From positions 1 through 27,248 of the forward strand of contig CAKVIE010000022.1 of assembly GCA_934754505.1 (NCBI GenBank): a stretch of DNA of 27,248 bases, given 5' to 3'. Position numbers and translations under genes: made by a program. The notes beneath the pieces were generated by a model, which searched no databases, was not told where the DNA came from, and was given only the letters and a program-made list of their open reading frames with translations. Origin of the DNA: an uncultured Candidatus Melainabacteria bacterium. Lineage in GTDB: Bacteria; Cyanobacteriota; Vampirovibrionia; Gastranaerophilales; Gastranaerophilaceae. Position 1 is the first letter of the stretch. Each line of letters opens with the position of its first letter. Shown here piece after piece: positions 7,304 to 15,735 of the stretch.

Positions 7304-9439
7304 ATGATTAACGAAGTCAAAAAAACCGAGTTTGCAATAGGCGGCAAAACGGTCGTAATTGAAACAGGCAAATACGCTAAATCAGCAGCTTCATCAGTTA
7401 CGGTAAGATGCGGTGACACAATGCTTTTCGTACATGCGGCAGTAAGTCCCGAACCGAGAGTCGGAATAGATTTTTTCCCGCTCTTAATTGATTATGAAGA
7501 AAGAATGTCAGCTATCGGAAAAATCCCGGGCGGCTACAACAGAAGTGAAGGAAAAGCTTCAGACAAAGCTATTTTAGCTTCAAGATTGATAGACAGACCT
7601 ATCAGACCGTTGTTCCCGAAAGGATACAGAAACGATATTCAAATAGTTGCACAATTATTCAGTTCAGACCAAGAAAACCAACCTGATGTATTGGCAATCC
7701 TTGGTGCATCAGCAGCATTAATGCTTGCAGGCGTACCTTTTGAAGGACCTGTCGGTGCAGTAAGAGTCGGCAGAATAGACGGTCAATTAATAGCAAACCC
7801 GACTTATCAAGAATCCGAAAAGTCAGATATGAACATTGTTATCGCAGGTACAAAAGATTCAATCATCATGGTTGAAGCAGGATGTGACTTCGTATCTGAA
7901 GATGATATTATGGCAGCTGTTGAATTTGCACAAAAAGAAATTCACGCACAATGTGAAGCTCAACTTGCATTTGCAGCTGATTGCGGAATTGAAAGACCTG
8001 AATTTGTAAACCCGAACGATACAACTGAAATTAAGAATATTCTTAACGATATGTGCTACGATGCGGTTTACGATGCATACCACAATTTCGACAGAGAATA
8101 CAGAAAACAAAAATTGGACGAAACAAAAACAAAAGCACGTGAATACTTTGACAGTTTAGATGACGAACACCCCATCAAGAAAATGATGGCAGAAACAGGC
8201 ATCGACTTCATTGCAGAAGAATTCAAATACCTCGAAAAGAGAATAATGAGAGCAATGATTGTAAACGAAGGTGTCAGAGCAGACGGCAGACACGTAGAAG
8301 ATGTTCGTCCTATCTGGTGTGAAGTAGGTGTTCTTCCGAGAGCACACGGTTCAGCCGTATTCACAAGAGGACAAACTCAAATCTTGTCAGCAGTTACGCT
8401 TGCAGGCCCGGGAATGGCTCAAGAGCTTGACGGTGTTGACCCGCAAACAACAAAGAAATTTATGCACAAATACATATTCCCCGGATTTTCAGTCGGTGAA
8501 GTAAAACCGTTAAGAGGTCCCGGACGTCGTGAAGTCGGACACGGAAACCTTGCAGAAAGAGCAAACATTCCTGCATTACCGTCAGAAGAAGATTTCGGCT
8601 ACACAATCAGAGTAACATCAGACGTATTAGAATCAAACGGTTCAACATCAATGGGTTCAACTTGCGGAACGTCAATGGCTCTTATGAACGCAGGTGTTCC
8701 TGTTAAATGTATGATTGGCGGCGTTGCTATGGGTCTTATCAAAGAAGGCGACAATGACGTTGTATTAACAGATATTCAAGGTATTGAAGACTTCTTGGGT
8801 GATATGGACTTCAAGGTAACAGGTAATGATGACGGAATTACCGCACTTCAAATGGATATGAAGATTAAAGGTATTTCAAACGCAACATTAAGACGTGCTT
8901 TGGAACAAGCTAAACGAGGCAGACTCCACATTTTGGGCGAAATGAGAAAAGTCATTACGGAACCTGCTGCAGATTTATCACCGTATGCACCGAGAATATT
9001 CACGATGACAATCCCGACAGAAGATATCGGAACAGTTATCGGACCAGGCGGCAAAAACATCAGAAGTATCATTGATGCATCAGGTGCAGAAATCGATATT
9101 CAAGATAACGGCGTTGTTACTATCACTTCTAACGATAAAGAAGGTGCTGATACCGCAATTAAGATGATTAAACAAGCAACTTTCAAGCCTGAAGAAGGAA
9201 TGGTAATCAAGGGAAAAGTTGTTAGAATTATTCCTATCGGTGCATTTGTTGAACTTGCTCCGGGAAAAGACGGTATGATTCACATTTCCCAAGTTTGCAA
9301 AGAAAGAATCGACAAAATCGAAGGTCACCTCAATATCGGTGATGAAGTAATCGTTAAGATTATCAAAATCGATGACAAAGGCAGAGTAAACCTCACTTTG
9401 AAAGGTGTTACCGAAGAAGATAAAGCAAAAGCAATATAG
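7304..9439 (+). CDS. pnp: Polynucleotide phosphorylase (PNPase)
   Basis: 3'-5' phosphorolytic exoribonuclease of RNA decay, 711 aa, normal length and complete. Two RNase PH domains (about 10-230 and 325-555) flank an all-helical linker. The second carries GSTSMGSTCGTSMAL near 445-459 and the active-site stretch LTDIQGIEDFLGDMDF near 485-500. A KH domain follows with VIGPGGKNIRSII (about 573-585), then an S1 RNA-binding domain (about 623-695) containing IPIGAFVEL and GMIHISQV. It forms a trimeric ring and may join a degradosome. It has its own terminator at 9446-9484 and diverges from rsgA. Confidence 0.98.
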   Translation: MINEVKKTEFAIGGKTVVIETGKYAKSAASSVTVRCGDTMLFVHAAVSPEPRVGIDFFPLLIDYEERMSAIGKIPGGYNRSEGKASDKAILASRLIDRPIRPLFPKGYRNDIQIVAQLFSSDQENQPDVLAILGASAALMLAGVPFEGPVGAVRVGRIDGQLIANPTYQESEKSDMNIVIAGTKDSIIMVEAGCDFVSEDDIMAAVEFAQKEIHAQCEAQLAFAADCGIERPEFVNPNDTTEIKNILNDMCYDAVYDAYHNFDREYRKQKLDETKTKAREYFDSLDDEHPIKKMMAETGIDFIAEEFKYLEKRIMRAMIVNEGVRADGRHVEDVRPIWCEVGVLPRAHGSAVFTRGQTQILSAVTLAGPGMAQELDGVDPQTTKKFMHKYIFPGFSVGEVKPLRGPGRREVGHGNLAERANIPALPSEEDFGYTIRVTSDVLESNGSTSMGSTCGTSMALMNAGVPVKCMIGGVAMGLIKEGDNDVVLTDIQGIEDFLGDMDFKVTGNDDGITALQMDMKIKGISNATLRRALEQAKRGRLHILGEMRKVITEPAADLSPYAPRIFTMTIPTEDIGTVIGPGGKNIRSIIDASGAEIDIQDNGVVTITSNDKEGADTAIKMIKQATFKPEEGMVIKGKVVRIIPIGAFVELAPGKDGMIHISQVCKERIDKIEGHLNIGDEVIVKIIKIDDKGRVNLTLKGVTEEDKAKAI

Positions 9440-9445
9440 TATAAT

Positions 9446-9484
9446 AAATTCCCGTGTGTCGAATTGACATGCGGGAATTTTTTT
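9446..9484 (+). terminator. Intrinsic terminator of pnp
   Basis: A 15-bp stem (9446-9460 with 9466-9480, two G-U pairs) around CCCGTGTGTC and a five-base loop is followed by a seven-T run (9478-9484). It begins seven bases after the pnp stop. The next start codon is only 15 bases beyond it. Confidence 0.9.
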
Positions 9485-9498
9485 ATGAGTATAAAGGA

Positions 9499-10692
9499 AT
9501 GGACAAACAAGAATATATTTTAATATTTGGCGGCGGAGCATCAAGAGGAATTTCCTACATCGGTGCTATAAAAGCTCTTGATGAGCTTAACGTCTGTTCT
9601 GATAAAATTGTCGGCTCGTCAGTCGGTTCAATTTTTGCCGTTTTATACGCTTTAAATTACGATGTCGAAACATTGAAAGAAATCTTTTACGATTTCAACG
9701 CATTTATTTTCAAAGATATAAACTTTGGAATCGGTGCTGATTTTGCATTCAGCAAAGGTGATATTTTTGAAAATTGGATAAGAGAACTCATTGAAAAGAA
9801 ATTTTACGGCGAAAATTACAAAAAAGGAGAAAATCCGCCCGTTACATTCAAAGATTTAAAAAAAGATTTATACGTTTGCACAACTGATTTAGCTACAAAT
9901 AAAAAATATATTTTCTCAAAATTAAACACACCCGACGACGAAATTGCAAAAGCCGTAAGAATTTCATCGTCTTTTCCGGGGCTTATGAAGCCCGTCATCA
10001 CAGATGATAAATTTTTAGTTGACGGAGATTTGGCAAAAAGTTTGCCGTTATGGGACGGTATAGAGGATTTGCCTAAAGATGTACGAATTTTAGAATTCAG
10101 GCTTGAAGGTTGTAAAGACTGCCTGAATTGCAAAACCGTAATTGATTATTTCAACACAGTTTACAGCTCTATGTCTAATTTTTCAACAGAAAATATTATA
10201 AAGACATACAATAACAATGATATGTTCGATTATATTTTAATCGACACAAAAGACGTATTATTACTCGATTTTCAAATGTCTAACGAGATGAAAGATAAAC
10301 TTGCCGAAAACGGTTATCAAACAACAAAAAAATATTTCACGGAAACTTTACCCGAAAAAAGAAAAAAACTTTTACCGCTTTACGAAAAAACATTAAAGAC
10401 ATTAGAAAGTACAAAAGAATTTATAAAAAATGGCAAAAACACAGCAATAAAAGAGGTTTTGGCAGATTATATTTTTGAAATTTGTTCAGAATACAATACC
10501 CTTGATGCAAATTTTATGCAAAAAATAGAAAAATTCAAAAGAGATTTATTAAAAGATATTTGTAAAACACCATTTTTACCGATAACAACGATAAAGAATA
10601 AAACCGCACATGTTAAGGTTGTACAAGGGTTGATAGAAGATTGTGAAAACAAAGTCCTATCAATGAAAAATTTTATAGAAAATTATCGTTAA
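9499..10692 (+). CDS. Patatin-like phospholipase
   Basis: A 397-aa serine lipase-fold protein. The patatin parts are clear: oxyanion loop GGGASRG (11-17), nucleophile elbow G39-S-S41-V-G43 with Ser41, and catalytic Asp175 in DGD. The family cleaves acyl esters of phospholipids or other lipids with a Ser-Asp dyad. Residues about 200-397 are a helical, Lys-rich tail not explained by the patatin domain. There is no signal peptide, so it acts in the cytoplasm or leaves by a non-Sec route. I chose ATG 9499, after AAAGGA; longer readings from TTG 9454 or ATG 9469 would run through the pnp terminator. Physiological substrate unknown. Confidence 0.9.
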   Translation: MDKQEYILIFGGGASRGISYIGAIKALDELNVCSDKIVGSSVGSIFAVLYALNYDVETLKEIFYDFNAFIFKDINFGIGADFAFSKGDIFENWIRELIEKKFYGENYKKGENPPVTFKDLKKDLYVCTTDLATNKKYIFSKLNTPDDEIAKAVRISSSFPGLMKPVITDDKFLVDGDLAKSLPLWDGIEDLPKDVRILEFRLEGCKDCLNCKTVIDYFNTVYSSMSNFSTENIIKTYNNNDMFDYILIDTKDVLLLDFQMSNEMKDKLAENGYQTTKKYFTETLPEKRKKLLPLYEKTLKTLESTKEFIKNGKNTAIKEVLADYIFEICSEYNTLDANFMQKIEKFKRDLLKDICKTPFLPITTIKNKTAHVKVVQGLIEDCENKVLSMKNFIENYR

Positions 10693-10709
10693 AATACTTA
10701 ATAAAACTA

Positions 10710-10738
10710 CTGAAAAAATTTTTATTTTAATATATGAT
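10710..10738 (+). promoter_or_regulatory. Candidate promoter of the P-loop kinase gene
   Basis: CTGAAA (10710-10715), a 17-base spacer and TATGAT (10733-10738) lie 31 bases before the start codon. Both boxes match four or five of six consensus positions, but the region is very AT-rich, so chance matches are likely. Confidence 0.35.
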
Positions 10739-10768
10739 AGAGAAAACGAGAAAAAACGGATAGTGAAT

Positions 10769-11599
10769 ATGGAAACGGATAAATTAAAAGAAGAAGAAAA
10801 AACGGCATTAATTTTTAAAATAGTCGCTTCATTAAACAAAATTTTAAAAGAAGACCAAGAACAAAAACAACCGTTATTTTTATCAATTAACGAACAATTT
10901 TTGTTAAAATTGGTTACAGGTATTGTAAAAGCACCTAAAAAGTCTTATGTAATAGGTATCACAGGTGAATCCGCTTCCGGTAAAACAACTCTCGTTAATA
11001 ATGCAGCAAAGGCCCTTTTAAAAGATGAACGACGTGATTTATTTACAACAATAAGCTGCGATGACTATTATTATGATGCTTCTGACGAATTAAAAAGAGC
11101 AGGCAGCTACGAAAACCTTTTTATGAACGGATTTTCATTTGATACACCGAATGCAATCAATCTTCCCTTAATGAAAGCTCATTTAACAAGCCTTAAATGC
11201 GGATGTTCTATAAAATCACCTGCATACAACTTTGTTACTTGCGAAAGCGTTCCCGATAGTACAGAAAAAAATCCTGCTTTGATTATTTTAAACGAAGGTT
11301 TATTCGTATTAAATCCCGAAGTTATGGATGTTGACGATATTAAAGTTTACGTATTCACTCCATTCAGTATAATCAGAGAACGTTGGTATGTAAGAGCCGC
11401 ATCAAGAGGAAAAACAGGCAACGCAGCTGATTTACAATTTGAAAACGTAAATTCTGCAGCACAAGTTTATATCAGACCGACAATGCAGCACGCCGATATC
11501 GTTATAAACGGTTTAACCACCGCTGAATATATCGAAGAAATTACTGAAAAAATATTGAAAGCAGTAAAAGATATTTTGAATACGGCTAAAAATTTATAA
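10769..11599 (+). CDS. P-loop kinase, uridine kinase/PRK-like
   Basis: A 276-aa cytoplasmic NTPase of the uridine kinase/phosphoribulokinase family. Walker A is GESASGKT (66-73). The acceptor-binding strand ends in SCDDYYYD near 99-106. Next come FDTPNAINLPL, matching the FDHPDAFD region of uridine kinases, the hydrophobic strand LIILNEGLFVL, and RERWYVRAASRG, matching their lid region. A 60-residue helical N-terminal extension precedes the P-loop and is unusual for Udk (about 210 aa). The phosphorylated substrate is not certain: uridine is the default, but other small molecules are used in this family. ATG 10769 has CGGA eight bases upstream; a GTG at 10763 is an alternative. Confidence 0.85.
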   Translation: METDKLKEEEKTALIFKIVASLNKILKEDQEQKQPLFLSINEQFLLKLVTGIVKAPKKSYVIGITGESASGKTTLVNNAAKALLKDERRDLFTTISCDDYYYDASDELKRAGSYENLFMNGFSFDTPNAINLPLMKAHLTSLKCGCSIKSPAYNFVTCESVPDSTEKNPALIILNEGLFVLNPEVMDVDDIKVYVFTPFSIIRERWYVRAASRGKTGNAADLQFENVNSAAQVYIRPTMQHADIVINGLTTAEYIEEITEKILKAVKDILNTAKNL

Positions 11600-11604
11600 A
11601 AACT

Positions 11605-11630
11605 AAAAAAGGAATATAAAATATATTCCT
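11605..11630 (-). terminator. Second terminator of the repeat-protein gene
   Basis: A 9-bp stem (AGGAATATA at 11610-11618 with TATATTCCT at 11622-11630) and three-base loop is followed, on the minus strand, by a six-T run (bases 11610-11605). It would catch minus-strand read-through past the 11645-11681 hairpin. Confidence 0.6.
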
Positions 11631-11644
11631 ATACTTGAATACCT

Positions 11645-11681
11645 AAAAGACCGCATATTTGATTTAAACATGCGGTCTTTT
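11645..11681. terminator. Bidirectional intrinsic terminator
   Basis: A perfect 12-bp stem (AAAAGACCGCAT at 11645-11656 with ATGCGGTCTTTT at 11670-11681) and 13-base loop sits between two convergent genes. The A run on one arm and T run on the other let it serve the kinase gene on + and the repeat-protein gene on -. Confidence 0.85.
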
Positions 11682-11710
11682 TAAATTTTGATGATTGGAT
11701 TGATTTGATT

Positions 11711-14011
11711 CTAATTCAGAGTTTTTAAATAATCTGAAACTGACATATTTTTCTTTTGAAGTTCATCTTTGAAAACAGTTGCGATTACCTGTCCGTTTTT
11801 GTCTGTTACAGTAACAGTTGGTCTTGTTGAACCGCCTTTTTCAGTTACGGTATAATCACCATATTTGTAAGTTTTCACATCATCATGTGTCTTTTCTTCC
11901 ATAAGAGAACCCGTGGATTTTAAAGTAATAGAATTGACATAATCTTCTACGGACATATTTTTCTTTTGTAAATCATCTAAATATGCTGTACCAAGAATTG
12001 TTCCGTTTTTATCCGTAACAGTTACTTGACCTCTTACAGAACCGCTTTTTTCAGTTACTTTATAATCACCGACATTGTATTCTTTTGTTTCAATTTTTGT
12101 TGTAGGAATAGTTATTTCAGAAAATTTAATTTCAGGATCTACAAAACCTGATTTACCTGCTGAAGCATTTTTTACAAAATCTTGCAATTTTTGTCCGGAT
12201 TTTTCAAGCTCGCTTGCTGTAACAGAAACAGTTGAACCATCTTTCAATGTAACTGTATATGTTGTATCTGCATTTGGTAATACAAGTGTTGAAGATTTAA
12301 CTTCTAAACCGTTAATAGTTGCAAATTTTTGAGTAGGTCCGCCTACCGGACTTTCAGAAACCATCATCATTGACATGCCTGTTTCTGAGTCGTAAGTCCA
12401 TTTTTGACCAACCGGTTTATAAGATGTCCATTCGATGCCATTTTTGTCTGTGGACTTTGACATCGTGCATTGTTGACCATTGCGGAAAACATTCGTCTTC
12501 ATCAATTCTTTAATATTGTCTTCTAAAGTCTTGCTTGAATCGAATTGTTTTGCCTCAAAGGTATAATAATTACCGTTTTTGTCAGTTACACCATAGTATG
12601 AACCATCTGTAATAACGTTGTAATTACCAACTGTTGCAGATTTTACATCTTTGTTTTTAGCATCTGCAGTCCATTGAACATTATTTGATTTATCAGCAAC
12701 CGATTTCACATAATCAGTTAATTTTTGACCTGATTTTTCGAGTTGCTCTGCAGTGATACTTACTGTTGAACCATCTTTCAAAGTAACCGTATATGTAGTT
12801 TGTGCATTCGGTAATACAGGAGTTGTAGATTTAACTTCTAAACCGTTAATAGTTGCAAATTTTTCAGTCGCACGACCAACTAAACTATTAGCAGGTTTAG
12901 AAATACTTAAACCTGTATCGGGATCATATTTCCAAGAGCCTTGCGGAGTATATTCAGACCATTCGATACCATCTTTATCAAGAGTTTTTGTTACGTCACA
13001 TTGTTGACCATTTCTGATTACAGTATGGCTGAGCAAATCTTTAATATTTTCTGTAAGTGATTTATTCGAATCAATACTTGATGCAGGGAATGAATAATAA
13101 TTTCCGTCTTTATCAGTAAATCCGTAATTTTCACCATCAGAAATTACCTTGTAATCGCCGATTTGGCAAGACTTTACATTGGAATTTTTCGGATCGGGTG
13201 TCCAGTTTGAATGATTTGTCGGATCACTATCTTCTAAATATTTTTTACCGGGATCATCAAGCTCGTTACCCTTTTTATATCCTTCATTATCAAAGAGTTG
13301 TGTAACAATAGCATTAAACAACTTGTTGTATTCAGGAGTACCTTCTTCGTATTTGCTAAGCATTTCTTGAATTTTAGGAGTTGCCCATTGCGACATAGTT
13401 CTCTTCATAATATCAAGAGTATCTTTTGCCAATGCAGTTTCTCTGTCAGTCGGTTGAGTATTAGGATCTAATAAATCCGTATCAACTTCTCTGATGGTAT
13501 ATGTACCTGCACCCCATTTAGCATTGTTGAAATCACTGAGTTTGATGTCGTAATTGTTTTGTCTGCCGTCATCTTCTCCGGCAAAAATGAAGTCATAAAA
13601 ATCTATGGTATTGAATTTTTGGTCAAATACGTCATAAGGCTTACCGTTTGACCAATCAAAACCAAGGTTTTCCGTAAAGGTTTGCTCGTCCATAATTTTA
13701 TATGTACCGGCATCCAAGTCGATATTTGTGAAGAATTTTTGACTGCTGTCAATAAACACCTTATCATCAGGAGTATCAAAATTCCACGTCGAATTATCCC
13801 ACGAAAGTAAATCTACATCTTCACCTTTCTTGGGGATACCCTCGATATCCATTTCTATATCAGAAATTACGGCTCCTGTATCAACGCCGTTCAATATCAA
13901 ATTACTATACAAGTCGATTTGCTGATGGTAAATACTTTCCATCCTATTTCTACGACTATTTTGTATTGCCCATTCGCTACCGAGTGTCCCGCTCTGTCCG
14001 ACGCTGACCAT
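11711..14011 (-). CDS. Modular repeat protein, unknown function
   Basis: A 766-aa acidic, Thr/Asp/Lys-rich protein of unknown family. Residues 1-45 are a polar helix; 45-260 are non-repetitive. Then come two ~177-residue repeats (about 270-443 and 447-618) and two ~70-residue repeats (about 643-708 and 713-766). The long repeats each hold two copies of the short module, giving six modules with a common pattern: GDYKV, then VTDKNG, then an aliphatic run and LQKKNMSVEDYVK-like end. No signal peptide, anchor or membrane segment is seen. ATG 14011 is chosen because GGAG (14022-14019) lies seven bases upstream; the longer start at 14032 would place that Shine-Dalgarno inside the gene. TATAAT (14049-14044) is a candidate -10. 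It stands alone between terminators. Confidence 0.85.
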   Translation of the reverse strand: MVSVGQSGTLGSEWAIQNSRRNRMESIYHQQIDLYSNLILNGVDTGAVISDIEMDIEGIPKKGEDVDLLSWDNSTWNFDTPDDKVFIDSSQKFFTNIDLDAGTYKIMDEQTFTENLGFDWSNGKPYDVFDQKFNTIDFYDFIFAGEDDGRQNNYDIKLSDFNNAKWGAGTYTIREVDTDLLDPNTQPTDRETALAKDTLDIMKRTMSQWATPKIQEMLSKYEEGTPEYNKLFNAIVTQLFDNEGYKKGNELDDPGKKYLEDSDPTNHSNWTPDPKNSNVKSCQIGDYKVISDGENYGFTDKDGNYYSFPASSIDSNKSLTENIKDLLSHTVIRNGQQCDVTKTLDKDGIEWSEYTPQGSWKYDPDTGLSISKPANSLVGRATEKFATINGLEVKSTTPVLPNAQTTYTVTLKDGSTVSITAEQLEKSGQKLTDYVKSVADKSNNVQWTADAKNKDVKSATVGNYNVITDGSYYGVTDKNGNYYTFEAKQFDSSKTLEDNIKELMKTNVFRNGQQCTMSKSTDKNGIEWTSYKPVGQKWTYDSETGMSMMMVSESPVGGPTQKFATINGLEVKSSTLVLPNADTTYTVTLKDGSTVSVTASELEKSGQKLQDFVKNASAGKSGFVDPEIKFSEITIPTTKIETKEYNVGDYKVTEKSGSVRGQVTVTDKNGTILGTAYLDDLQKKNMSVEDYVNSITLKSTGSLMEEKTHDDVKTYKYGDYTVTEKGGSTRPTVTVTDKNGQVIATVFKDELQKKNMSVSDYLKTLN

Positions 14012-14130
14012 ATCAATTCTCCATAATTGCATGTATTACATGTATTATAACGGTTTTTGCACAAAAAAATTTACTTTTATCGGAGGATTTTATTAAAAAA
14101 TGTTACAAATTCGAAATACTTTTCTAACAG

Positions 14131-14165
14131 AAAGAAAAAACAGATTACATTTAAGTAATCTGTTT
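14131..14165 (-). terminator. Intrinsic terminator of gatA
   Basis: An 11-bp stem (AAACAGATTAC at 14138-14148 with GTAATCTGTTT at 14155-14165) and six-base loop is followed on the minus strand by TTTTTTCTTT (14140-14131). It lies 38 bases after the gatA stop. Confidence 0.85.
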
Positions 14166-14203
14166 CTCCAAAAGATTTATATATATATCAAGATATATAT
14201 TTT

Positions 14204-15682
14204 TTATGCATATTGATTGTGATATTTTTCGTTAAATTTAGCAGATTGTTCTAACTTATATGCAAAATTCAACATTTTATCTTCTTGCAAAATCGGAGCC
14301 AAAAGCTGAATACCGATAGGCATTTTTGAACTATCCAATGCAAACGGTAAACTCATAGCAGGAATACCTGCAAGGTTTGCCGTAATAGTTGCAATATCTG
14401 TCAAATACATTGCAAGCGGATCTTCTTTCTTTGAACCGATTTCAAATGCTGTATCAGGGCATGTCGGACACATCAAGACATCAGCTTGTTTGAAGGCATT
14501 ATCAAAGTCATTCTTTATCAATCTTCTTAATTGTTGTGCCTTTTTGTAATATGCATCATAATAGCCTGAACTCAAAGCATAAGTTCCAAGCATAATACGA
14601 CGTTTAACTTCATCGCCGAAGCCTTCCGCTCTTGTTTTGTTATACATTTCTATCAATGATTCACAATTCGGAGCTCTGTATCCGTATTTAACACCGTCAA
14701 AACGTGCCAAGTTTGAACTTGCTTCCGCAGTTGCAACAATGTAATATACGCCGATTGAATACTTAATTAAAGGCAATGAAATCATTACAATTTCTGCACC
14801 TAAATCTTTGTATGCCGCTATTGCATCATCTAATGCTTTTTTAACATCAGGTGCAAGACCTGTTTCATACAACTCTTTAATAATACCGATTTTAAGTCCC
14901 TTGATATCTCTGTTTAAAGTCGAAACATAATCAGGAACGGGCATGTTCAAAGAAGTTGAATCGTGTTCATCATAACCCGCAACAGTTTGAGCGAGCATAG
15001 CACAATCTTCAACCGTTCTTGCAAAAGGTCCGATTTGGTCTAATGAAGAACCGAACGCAATAAGTCCGTATCTTGAAACACGACCGTATGTCGGCTTCAT
15101 ACCTACGATACCGCAGAATGATGCAGGAAGTCTGATACTTCCGCCCGTATCCGAACCTAAAGCCAATGTTGAATGATAAGAAGCAACTGCAGCAGCAGAA
15201 CCGCCTGAGCTGCCCCCAGGAACTTTGTTCAAATCCCACGGATTTTTAACATTATTAAATGCGGAATTTTCATTACTTGAACCCATTGCAAATTCGTCCA
15301 AATTAGTTTTACCGACAACGGGAATAAGACTATTTTTTAACTTCAATGAAACGGTTGCATCATAAGGTGATACAAAATTTTCAAGAATTTTACTTGATGC
15401 AGTTGTTTTAAAACCTTTCAAGTTAATATTATCTTTCAATGCAAGCGGAATACCTGCAAGAGGCGGTATTGTTTCACCGTTTGCAATTTTTTTATCAACT
15501 TCTTTTGCGGTTTCATAAGCCGCCTCTTTAGTTAATGAGTTGAAATCCCCGATTTCGTCCGAGCTTGTTTTTTCAATGTGAGCATAGACGGAATCGAGTA
15601 ATTCAACAGCCGTAATATCCTTGTTTACAAGTGCTTTGTGTTGTTCAGCAGCACTTTGTTTTATCAATTCTTCTGTTATCAA
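14204..15682 (-). CDS. gatA: Glutamyl-tRNA(Gln) amidotransferase subunit A
   Basis: Amidase-signature subunit of GatCAB, which turns Glu-tRNA(Gln) into Gln-tRNA(Gln) in bacteria lacking GlnRS; 492 aa, full length. GatA frees ammonia from glutamine through a Ser-cisSer-Lys triad: Lys83 (LALKDNI), Ser158 (GGSSGGS) and Ser182 (DTGGSIRLPA). The family's FCGIVGMKPTYGRVSRYG stretch follows. gatB and gatC are not in the window. The start is a TTG at 15682: the nearest upstream ATG (15689) is out of frame, and GAGGA (15695-15691) sits at a suitable distance from the TTG. It lies 53 bases after eno on the same strand, likely co-transcribed, with a terminator behind it. Confidence 0.97.
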   Translation of the reverse strand: MITEELIKQSAAEQHKALVNKDITAVELLDSVYAHIEKTSSDEIGDFNSLTKEAAYETAKEVDKKIANGETIPPLAGIPLALKDNINLKGFKTTASSKILENFVSPYDATVSLKLKNSLIPVVGKTNLDEFAMGSSNENSAFNNVKNPWDLNKVPGGSSGGSAAAVASYHSTLALGSDTGGSIRLPASFCGIVGMKPTYGRVSRYGLIAFGSSLDQIGPFARTVEDCAMLAQTVAGYDEHDSTSLNMPVPDYVSTLNRDIKGLKIGIIKELYETGLAPDVKKALDDAIAAYKDLGAEIVMISLPLIKYSIGVYYIVATAEASSNLARFDGVKYGYRAPNCESLIEMYNKTRAEGFGDEVKRRIMLGTYALSSGYYDAYYKKAQQLRRLIKNDFDNAFKQADVLMCPTCPDTAFEIGSKKEDPLAMYLTDIATITANLAGIPAMSLPFALDSSKMPIGIQLLAPILQEDKMLNFAYKLEQSAKFNEKYHNQYA

Positions 15683-15735
15683 TTTTCATATCCTCAATAT
15701 ATGTACATTGATATTATATTTCAAAAATAAAACTT

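Noticed and set aside
9454..9498. Upstream extension of the patatin frame (TTG 9454 or ATG 9469)
   Set aside because: It would be coded by the pnp terminator, and the patatin glycine loop already sits at the normal distance from ATG 9499.
14181..14205. ATATATATC/GATATATAT hairpin followed by T run on +
   Set aside because: Pure AT stem with a two-base loop; no + strand gene ends here, and it overlaps the gatA stop.
14100..14216. A 38-codon + strand ORF with GGAGGA twelve bases upstream
   Set aside because: It runs through the gatA terminator hairpin into the gatA 3' end, its product is low-complexity Ile/Tyr-rich, and the ribosome site is too far from the ATG.
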